Below are positions 6,638-11,777 of a stretch of 12,298 bases of DNA, piece after piece. The notes beneath the pieces are model-generated. The model saw only the letters and a list, made by a program, of their open reading frames with translations, ran no database searches and was not told the DNA's origin. The DNA is from Frankiales bacterium (GTDB taxonomy: Bacteria > Actinomycetota > Actinomycetes > Mycobacteriales > SCTD01), in contig JAODNB010000218.1 of the NCBI GenBank assembly GCA_025464795.1, forward strand, positions 1-12,298. Reading direction: 5' to 3'. The translations under genes were made by a program, and so were the position numbers. Each line of letters opens with the position of its first letter. Position 1 is the stretch's first letter.

Positions 6638-7350
6638 GCTGCGAGGCCGTGGGCCCCTACGGTGCCCACGTGCAGGTCCCGGTCGCGGCACCAGTCGACC
6701 AGCATCGGCAGCGCCCCCAACGTCGCCCGCCACGAGCCGGGCTCGGACGTGCAGTCGCTGTCGTGCAGCAGGACCGTGCCTCCGTCGACGACCCCGGAGA
6801 CCACCTCGTCCAGCACCTTGCGGGGTGTCAGGTCGCGCTGCCAGTCCTGTCCCCAGGCCGTCCAGAGCACGGTCTGCAGGCCGAGCGACCGAGCCGCGAC
6901 GAGGTCGGCGGAGGTGAGGGCTCCGTAGGGGGGGCGGAACCAGCACGGCCGCACGCCGGTCTGCTGCTCGATGATGTCGGTCGTCCGAGCGAGCTGCTCG
7001 AAGGTGCGGGGTCCCGGCAGGTTCCGCAGGTGGTTGCGGTGGTCCCAGGAGTGCACGGCCACCTCGTGGCCCTGGTCGACGATGCGGCGGGCCATCGACG
7101 GGTAGCGCGCGCACATCTCCCCGAGCAGGAAGAAGGTGGCCCGCACGTCCAGCTCGTCGAGGACGCGCAGGAAGGCGGGGGTGCTCTGCTCGTCCGGTCC
7201 GTCGTCGAAGGTGAGAGCCACGTGGCCCGGCCGACCGCGGCCGTTCAGCCGGGGGAAGAGCGGCTTGAGGGCCGGCACGAACGTGCTGAGCGGGGCTGCC
7301 TGGGCAGCGGCAGCGGCGAGGCCACCGGCAAGCACGAGCTTGCCGAGCAT
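6634..7350 (-). CDS. NodB-type polysaccharide deacetylase (carbohydrate esterase family 4)
   Basis: A 238-aa protein with every CE4 motif: TFDDGP (47-52, general base and metal aspartates), HSWDH (100-104, the two metal histidines), RPPYG (139-143), the DW segment (169-170) and LLHDSDC (194-200, with the catalytic histidine). It should remove acetyl or formyl groups from an amino sugar, using a divalent metal. The first 30 residues (LGKLVLAGGLAAAAAQA) form a short hydrophobic stretch that could be a signal peptide or membrane anchor, placing the enzyme outside the membrane; no lipobox is seen. Its ATG overlaps the glycosyltransferase stop as TGATG, and its stop overlaps the transporter start as ATGA. 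This coupling suggests that it trims a product made by the glycosyltransferase. Peptidoglycan or another wall glycan are alternative substrates. Confidence 0.9.
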   Translation of the reverse strand: MLGKLVLAGGLAAAAAQAAPLSTFVPALKPLFPRLNGRGRPGHVALTFDDGPDEQSTPAFLRVLDELDVRATFFLLGEMCARYPSMARRIVDQGHEVAVHSWDHRNHLRNLPGPRTFEQLARTTDIIEQQTGVRPCWFRPPYGALTSADLVAARSLGLQTVLWTAWGQDWQRDLTPRKVLDEVVSGVVDGGTVLLHDSDCTSEPGSWRATLGALPMLVDWCRDRDLHVGTVGAHGLAA

Positions 7351-9134
7351 CAGGCCGTACGCCAGAGCGCCCGCATCGGCTGCTGCGGCAGGTGCGCGTC
7401 GGCGACGTACGCCGTCAGCGCGGCGACGTCGGCCCTGACCTGCCCCGGGGTGCGGCCGCGCTCGTCCAGCACGACCTCCTCGCCCGCGTGGAGGCTGGTC
7501 GGCAGTGCTCCGTTCCGCAGGATCAGCCGCGGCAGGGCCAGCTGCAGGTGGTGGTCCCAGGCGACGACCTTCTCCACCAGCCCAGGGGTGCGCAGGCAGA
7601 TCACCTTGGGCCGGGTGTCGTCCGTCGCGGACACGGCTGCGGCCGCGGCGTTCATGGACTGGCGCAGACGACGTGGGTTGCGGCTCCGGCTGCCCGTCTC
7701 GGCGCCGACGACGCTGACACCTGACGTCAGCAGCGCGCGCACGTCCGTGGGGGTCGGCGCGCTGGCGCCGTGGCGGATGGCTGCGGACACGTTGCTCGTG
7801 CGCAGGGCTGTCACGACGGTGGGGTCGTTGACCTGGGTGTGGTCGACGACAGCGGCGACGTAGATCGCGCCCTTGCCCTCGGCGACGCCGAGACTGGCGT
7901 GCACGGTCGCCTGGGCGACGCCGAACGAGAGGGCGCCCATGGTCACCGGCACCGCGACCGTGACGGCTGCTGCCCGGGAGGCCCAGGTACGCGTGGCGCT
8001 GCGTACGGGCATGGAGACGGGTGCCTTGGCCAGCTCGAGCAGCAGGTCCGTCGGGTCCGACAGGAACAGGTCGCGGGCGCGCTGGACCATGGCGGCGCCC
8101 TCAGCCGTCCGGGCGAGCCGCCGGACCTCGGTCAGGAGCTCCTCTGCGGTCGTGGCGTCGGCGGCGACACCGGCGAGCTTCATGGCGAGCGAGTTGCGGT
8201 GGCCGTGCCCGGGCAGGCAGGCGTAGCCGATGACCGGCACGCCGATCGCGAAGCCCTCGAGGCAGGACAGGCCCCCCGCGTTGTGCACGACCACATCAGC
8301 GGCGGCGAGCAGCGTGCGCACCTCACTGGTCCAACCGATGCCGACGATGCCGTCCTCAGCATCCATCTCGCGCAGCAGCTCGTCGTTGCGACCGCAGAGC
8401 ACCACAGGGGTTCCCACACCCGCGTCCCGCAGGTGCCGGGCCGTGCTGCCGATGTCGCCCACGCCCCAGGAGCCGGCGACCACGAGCACGACGACCTCGT
8501 CCTCGGTGAGGCCCATGATCTCGCGGCCCTGCCTGCGCTCGAGGGGGGTGGCGGGATCGAGGAAGCGGTCGGGGAGCACCGGGCCGACGGCCTGCGACGG
8601 GACACCGGTCCGGTTGGCGGCCTCGACCGCGCTGCCGTGCCAGACCGTCAGGTTCTTGTCGATGCCGGGGTGGAGCCACAGGCCATGGACGTCGACGTCG
8701 GTGAGGAACCCGACGGCCGGGATGGCGAGCTGACCCTTCTTGCGCAGCGCGCCGGTCGCCTGGCAGCCCAGCGGGTACGTCGAGATCACCACGTCGTAGT
8801 CGCGGGCGATCTTGCGCACCTTGCGCTTGCCCATCTGCCCCAGCCAGCGGGCGGTGGGGGCGAGCAGCCCACGGTCGATCTTGCCGTAGAGCCACTCGTA
8901 GGAGCTCGGCGCGTACTTCAGCTGGCCGGCGTAGAACGAGCGGTAGAACGGCCCCATCCGGCCGGGAAGCATCTCGAGGTAGTCGTAGACCTTCGCCTGC
9001 GCTCCCCGCGCGTGCAACCGGCGCTCGAGCTCGTAGGCGACGCCGTCGTGCCCTGCGCCCATGGCGGCCGAGATGATCAGGACCGAGGGGCCGTCACCGA
9101 CAGCCTGGGCCGACCGGGCGCGTGCACGAGGCAT
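7350..9134 (-). CDS. MGDG-synthase/GT28-like glycosyltransferase with membrane segment and degenerate NodB-like C-terminal domain
   Basis: A 594-aa multidomain protein. Residues 18-185 look like the MGDG synthase N-terminal domain: ISAAMGAGHDGVA (21-33) and FLTDVDVHGLWLHPGID (143-159), both typical. Residues about 215-370 form a GT-B C-terminal half, with GSWGVGDIG (221-229), VLCGRNDELL (245-254) and the nucleotide-sugar site HNAGGLSCLEG (284-294). A hydrophobic segment (388-412) follows, then about 175 residues whose layout parallels a CE4 domain: a first strand ending AAVVDHT instead of TFDDG, a VRALLTSGVSVVGAET stretch where active enzymes read like VRRIVDQGHEVAVHS, and VICLRTPG where they have RPPYG. 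The metal histidines are missing, so this part should be inactive. The start ATG 9134 has GGAGGGGGAGG ending 6 nt upstream. It probably transfers a sugar to a lipid at the inner membrane face; donor and acceptor are unknown. Confidence 0.82.
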   Translation of the reverse strand: MPRARARSAQAVGDGPSVLIISAAMGAGHDGVAYELERRLHARGAQAKVYDYLEMLPGRMGPFYRSFYAGQLKYAPSSYEWLYGKIDRGLLAPTARWLGQMGKRKVRKIARDYDVVISTYPLGCQATGALRKKGQLAIPAVGFLTDVDVHGLWLHPGIDKNLTVWHGSAVEAANRTGVPSQAVGPVLPDRFLDPATPLERRQGREIMGLTEDEVVVLVVAGSWGVGDIGSTARHLRDAGVGTPVVLCGRNDELLREMDAEDGIVGIGWTSEVRTLLAAADVVVHNAGGLSCLEGFAIGVPVIGYACLPGHGHRNSLAMKLAGVAADATTAEELLTEVRRLARTAEGAAMVQRARDLFLSDPTDLLLELAKAPVSMPVRSATRTWASRAAAVTVAVPVTMGALSFGVAQATVHASLGVAEGKGAIYVAAVVDHTQVNDPTVVTALRTSNVSAAIRHGASAPTPTDVRALLTSGVSVVGAETGSRSRNPRRLRQSMNAAAAAVSATDDTRPKVICLRTPGLVEKVVAWDHHLQLALPRLILRNGALPTSLHAGEEVVLDERGRTPGQVRADVAALTAYVADAHLPQQPMRALWRTA

Positions 9135-9140
9135 CGTGCA

Positions 9141-9151
9141 CCTCCCCCTCC
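9141..9151 (-). promoter_or_regulatory. Strong ribosome binding site deciding the glycosyltransferase start
   Basis: On the minus strand GGAGGGGGAGG ends 6 nt before ATG 9134. The frame stays open to a start at 9188, but that extension (rich in R and Q) has no family similarity and would bury this ribosome binding site, so 9134 is preferred. Confidence 0.7.
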
Positions 9152-9188
9152 GGTCCTGGGCACGCCACTGTCTGCGTCGTGCGCTCAC

Positions 9189-9248
9189 AAGTGTGCCGCA
9201 CTTTGCTGCTGACGTGCGTCATCGAGGCGTTTCCGGCGTGTGACACGC
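9189..9248. promoter_or_regulatory. Two palindromes in the divergent promoter region
   Basis: The 142-bp spacer between the divergent glycosyltransferase and oxidoreductase genes holds two dyads: AAGTG-TGCCG-CACTT at 9189-9203 and GCGTG-TGA-CACGC at 9236-9248. The second overlaps GTGACA (9240-9245), a near match to a -35 hexamer, and CAGGCT at 9265-9270 lies 6 nt before the oxidoreductase ATG as a -10 candidate (spacer 19 nt, rather long). Either dyad could be an operator; short palindromes also occur by chance in GC-rich DNA. Confidence 0.3.
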
Positions 9249-9276
9249 GCCTCACCGGGCATGTCAGGCTGTTGGC

Positions 9277-10275
9277 ATGCCTCAGAGCCGCGAGATCCAG
9301 CTGGTCGCCCGCCCGACGGGACAGCCCACCGAAGACCTGTTCCGCCTCGTCACGGCGGAGGTCCCCGACCCGGCGGAGGGGGAGGTGCTGGTCCGGAACC
9401 TGTGGATGTCGGTCGACCCCTACATGCGCGGCCGGATGAACGACACGAAGTCCTACATCCCACCCTTCGCCGTGGGCGCGGCGCTGCAGGGCGGGGCGGT
9501 GGGCGAGGTGGTCGCCTCGCGATCGGACAGCCATGCCGTCGGGGACCTCGTGCTCCACATGCAGGGCTGGCGCGACTACGCCGTCGGGCCCGCCCGGAGC
9601 TTCCGTCGCGTCGACGCCACGTCCGTGCCCGCGTCGGCCTACCTCGGCGTCCTGGGGATGCCCGGCTTGACAGCCTGGGCCGGCCTGTTCAAGGTCGCCG
9701 CGATGCAGCCCGGAGAGACGGTCTTCGTCAGCGGCGCCGCTGGAGCGGTGGGCTCGCTCGTCGGTCAGCTCGTCAAGCTGCGGGGCGGAACCGCCATCGG
9801 CTCAGCCGGTACGGACGAGAAGGTGTCCTGGTTGCGGGAGATAGGGTTCGACGCCGCGTTCAACTACCGCGGCGGGGTCCTCGCCCAGCTCCAGGCAGCC
9901 GCACCCAGCGGCATCGACGTGTACTTCGAGAACGTCGGCGGCGAGCACCTCGAGGCTGCGCTGTCGGTCCTGCGCGAGCACGGCCGGATCGCGGTCTGCG
10001 GGCTCATCAGCGACTACAACGCCGCGACCCCACCGCGCGGGCCGCGAGGCTTCATGCAGGTCGTGAGCAAGCGGCTGCGGATCGAGGGCTTCCTCGCCGG
10101 CGACCAGGGCCCGCACCAGGCCGACTTCCTGGCTGAGGTGCTCCCGGCGCTGGCGGACGGCCGCGTGCAGGCTCGCGAGACCGTCGTGCACGGTCTGGAG
10201 AACGCCCCGCAGGCCTTCCTCGGGCTGCTCGCCGGGGCGAACACCGGCAAGATGGTCGTGTCGCTCAGCGCCTGA
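9277..10275 (+). CDS. NADPH-dependent MDR-superfamily oxidoreductase (CurA/prostaglandin-reductase-like)
   Basis: A 332-aa zinc-independent medium-chain dehydrogenase/reductase that would reduce alpha,beta-unsaturated ketones or aldehydes with NADPH. Family markers are MSVDPYMRGRM (44-54), the GMPGLTAWAGL segment (127-137), the nucleotide-binding loop VSGAAGAVGS (151-160), and YFENVGG (216-222), all characteristic of the leukotriene B4 12-hydroxydehydrogenase, prostaglandin reductase and E. coli CurA group. The structural and catalytic zinc ligands of alcohol dehydrogenases are absent, as expected. Length is normal. The ATG at 9277 has no good Shine-Dalgarno; CAGGCT lies 6 nt upstream, suggesting a leaderless mRNA. 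It is divergent from the glycosyltransferase operon. A role in detoxifying reactive carbonyls is inferred from the family. Confidence 0.9.
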   Translation: MPQSREIQLVARPTGQPTEDLFRLVTAEVPDPAEGEVLVRNLWMSVDPYMRGRMNDTKSYIPPFAVGAALQGGAVGEVVASRSDSHAVGDLVLHMQGWRDYAVGPARSFRRVDATSVPASAYLGVLGMPGLTAWAGLFKVAAMQPGETVFVSGAAGAVGSLVGQLVKLRGGTAIGSAGTDEKVSWLREIGFDAAFNYRGGVLAQLQAAAPSGIDVYFENVGGEHLEAALSVLREHGRIAVCGLISDYNAATPPRGPRGFMQVVSKRLRIEGFLAGDQGPHQADFLAEVLPALADGRVQARETVVHGLENAPQAFLGLLAGANTGKMVVSLSA

Positions 10276-10293
10276 GGGGCATCGCACCCCCAG
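10272..10293 (+). terminator. Short hairpin at the oxidoreductase stop codon
   Basis: CTG and GGGG (10272-10279, with A10275 bulged) pair with CCCC and CAG (10287-10293), enclosing a 7-nt loop. It overlaps the TGA stop and precedes the stronger hairpin at 10301. It may help transcript ending or be incidental. Confidence 0.25.
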
Positions 10294-10300
10294 AATGGAA

Positions 10301-10335
10301 CGAGGCCCCTCCATGTATGAGATGGAGGGGCCTCG
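10301..10335. terminator. Strong bidirectional hairpin terminator
   Basis: CGAGGCCCCTCCA (10301-10313) is a perfect 13-bp inverted repeat of 10323-10335; one more T-A pair closes a 7-nt loop. It lies 26 nt after the oxidoreductase stop. On the plus strand it is followed by a C/T-mixed stretch without a clear U-tract. Read on the minus strand the stem is followed by TTCCATTCT, which is more U-rich, so it may also end leftward transcription from the SDR side. Confidence 0.75.
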
Positions 10336-10466
10336 ACGTCTTCGGTGCACTGACCGGCGCTTGCGCGTCAGCCCTGCGTCCCGACGACGGGTCCCGGTCC
10401 TGCTTCGCCTGCAGTCAGTTGCCCGACCACCTGCGCTGCCCTACCGGTCAGGCCCGCTGCACCGGG

Positions 10467-10484
10467 AGGTCGATCGCTCGACCT
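10467..10484. repeat. 7-bp-arm inverted repeat
   Basis: AGGTCGA (10467-10473) and TCGACCT (10478-10484) are perfect inverted arms around TCGC. It could be a small hairpin in RNA or a protein site; it is too short to assign. Confidence 0.35.
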
Positions 10485-10570
10485 GCCGTGCGTTGCTGGC
10501 CCCATCGTCTGATCCTCAGGCGCCCCTTGCGGGAGTCCTTCGTCCTCGGCGACGTGGTAAAGGTCGCGCG

Positions 10571-10587
10571 TGACGTTCCTCACGTCA
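10571..10587. repeat. Operator-like palindrome TGACGT-N5-ACGTCA
   Basis: TGACGTTCCTCACGTCA has perfect 6-bp arms around a 5-bp spacer, a size usual for a dimeric regulator's site. It lies 34 bp left of the DnaA-box-like cluster and not near any gene start. Confidence 0.4.
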
Positions 10588-10620
10588 AGGCCTGGGAAAC
10601 AAGGACTTTTTGCCAACAGG

Positions 10621-10705
10621 ATGTCCACAGGCCAGACCCTGGTTGTCCCCCGATCGCGGGTGTTGTCCACCGCTTGGTCCACTCCTTCGTGCAACCTGTG
10701 GACAA
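10621..10705. other. Cluster of DnaA-box-like sequences
   Basis: Against the high-GC actinobacterial DnaA box TTGTCCACA, this 85-bp stretch has a perfect copy on the minus strand (10697-10705), two copies with one mismatch (ATGTCCACA at 10621-10629 and TTGTCCACC at 10663-10671) and two with two mismatches (TTGTCCCCC at 10643-10651 and TGGTCCACT at 10675-10683). Starts are 22, 20, 12 and 22 bp apart. An AT-richer stretch containing GACTTTTTG ends just left of it. No dnaA or dnaN gene is near, so this is not the canonical oriC; a DnaA-titrating or regulatory cluster is possible. Confidence 0.5.
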
Positions 10706-10718
10706 GACGGCGGACACG

Positions 10719-11582
10719 TCAGGCCGGGAGCGGGGCTCCCAGCACCTCTTCGGTGACCTCCCACAACCGAGCGGCGACGGCGGGATCGCTGCCGGTCGTG
10801 TAGACCTCGAGGAGCTCCGCCGGCCCGCGGTACTGGTTGAGGCGCTTCGGGCCGACGAACGACCCGCTGGCCTCGTTCAGCGCCCGCAGGGTCGGCTGGG
10901 CACCAGCCTTGGCAGTCTGGAACACGATCGGCCGGACGAGCTGGAGCGCCGGGACCAGCCAGGCCTTGCCCTCGTCCCTCAGCTGCCGTGCGAACAGGTT
11001 CGTCCAGCTGACGCCCGGGTGGGCGGCGACCACCGCGACCCGCGAGCCGACCCGGCGGTGCAGCTCCTGGGCGAACAGCAGGTTCGCCTGCTTGGAGTTG
11101 GCGTAGACGGGGCCGGACAGGTAGCCGGGCGGGCTGACGAGGTCATCGACGCCGATCCTGGCGTTCAGCTTCCCGCCGCGGGCGGCGATGCTGCTGATGA
11201 TCACGATCCGACCGCGGGCCGCCTCGAGCAGCGGGAACAGGCCGCTGATCAGCGCTGCGTGTCCCAGGTGGTTGGTGCCCATCTGGCGCTCGTGGCCCTG
11301 CACGGTGCCCAGCAGCGGCCCGCCCATGATCCCCGCGTTGCAGATCAGCGCGTCGACGGACGTCGTGGCCGACGCGAACGCCGCGACGCTGTCGAGGTCG
11401 GCGAGGTCGAGCTGCCGGACGGTCATCCCGTCCGCCACGGCTGAGGCCCGGGCGAGGTCCCGGCAGGCCAGGACCACGTCGGCGCCGGCCGCCCGGAGCG
11501 CCCGGGCGGCCTCGAGGCCGATCCCGGAGTTGCCGCCGGTGATGATCACCGACTTCCCGCGCCAGGCGGACAGGTCGGTCAC
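10719..11582 (-). CDS. Short-chain dehydrogenase/reductase (SDR)
   Basis: A 287-aa SDR oxidoreductase. The cofactor loop is TGGNSGIG (15-22), DLAD is at 59-62, NAG at 82-84, the NHLGH segment at 104-108, the catalytic serine in IISSIA (128-133), and YANSK (Y160, K164) is the catalytic YxxxK; HPG follows at 188-190. R41, right after strand 2, suggests NADP(H) preference. The arrangement resembles the retinol-dehydrogenase/WWOX/protochlorophyllide-reductase-like SDRs; the substrate cannot be told. The GTG start overlaps the TGA stop of the 60-aa gene (GTGA), so translation is probably coupled. Downstream there is no gene for 443 bp. Confidence 0.9.
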   Translation of the reverse strand: MTDLSAWRGKSVIITGGNSGIGLEAARALRAAGADVVLACRDLARASAVADGMTVRQLDLADLDSVAAFASATTSVDALICNAGIMGGPLLGTVQGHERQMGTNHLGHAALISGLFPLLEAARGRIVIISSIAARGGKLNARIGVDDLVSPPGYLSGPVYANSKQANLLFAQELHRRVGSRVAVVAAHPGVSWTNLFARQLRDEGKAWLVPALQLVRPIVFQTAKAGAQPTLRALNEASGSFVGPKRLNQYRGPAELLEVYTTGSDPAVAARLWEVTEEVLGAPLPA

Positions 11583-11761
11583 TTGAAGGCGGGCGGACCC
11601 ACGGTGACGCCGTTGGGCGTGTTGCTGTCGGTGCTCGTCACGTCGGTGCCCCCCGCCGTCTGGACGACGGCGTAGGTCCCGACCGCGTACACAGCGAGCC
11701 CGATGATCGTGGCGACGTACATCGGGACGTTGCTCTTGCTCTTCGCAGCAGTGCCAGCCAT
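11579..11761 (-). CDS. Small single-pass membrane protein of unknown function
   Basis: A 60-aa protein with a short basic N-terminus (KSKSN), one hydrophobic helix (about residues 13-35, VPMYVATIIGLAVYAVGTYAVV) and a Thr/Asn/Pro-rich tail. The basic N-terminus suggests the tail faces outward. I recognise no family. It is supported as a gene by its hydrophobic segment, by its position 16 nt after the RecQ stop and by the GTGA overlap with the SDR start. TAGGTT lies exactly 6 nt before the ATG, so it may have its own leaderless promoter inside the short gap. The small size makes the call moderate. Confidence 0.6.
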   Translation of the reverse strand: MAGTAAKSKSNVPMYVATIIGLAVYAVGTYAVVQTAGGTDVTSTDSNTPNGVTVGPPAFK

Positions 11762-11767
11762 GGCCAG

Positions 11768-11773
11768 AACCTA
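11768..11773 (-). promoter_or_regulatory. Candidate leaderless -10 element for the 60-aa gene
   Basis: On the minus strand TAGGTT (11773 to 11768) fits TAnnnT and sits 6 nt before ATG 11761, the same spacing as at dinG and the oxidoreductase. It lies in the 16-nt gap after recQ. No -35 is clear. Confidence 0.35.
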
Positions 11774-11777
11774 CCGC

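Larger units (their letters stand above)
10336..10718. other. 383-bp convergent intergenic region without a credible gene
   Basis: Nothing in the six frames here looks like a real protein: the open frames are arginine- and proline-rich and have no ribosome binding site or family motif. No tRNA or rRNA signature is seen. It contains two inverted repeats (10467-10484 and 10571-10587), an AT-richer patch (about 10594-10615) and a cluster of DnaA-box-like sequences (10621-10705). Both flanking genes end here, so promoters for them are not expected. Confidence 0.6.

Noticed and set aside
6638..7114. Upstream extension of the DMT transporter frame
   Set aside because: It overlaps the deacetylase in another frame and is arginine-rich; the ATGA overlap at 6634-6637 marks the true start.
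9135..9188. Longer start of the glycosyltransferase at 9188
   Set aside because: The extra 18 residues are basic with no family match, and the strong ribosome binding site at 9141-9151 points to ATG 9134.
10368..10694. Minus-strand 108-aa frame in the convergent gap
   Set aside because: It has no ribosome binding site and no hydrophobic or family pattern, and it covers the DnaA-box-like cluster, so it is likely a chance frame.
10317..11444. Long plus-strand frame through the convergent gap and antisense to the SDR gene
   Set aside because: Its start lies inside the terminator hairpin loop and stem, it has no ribosome binding site and its product has no recognisable domain; the SDR on the other strand has all motifs.
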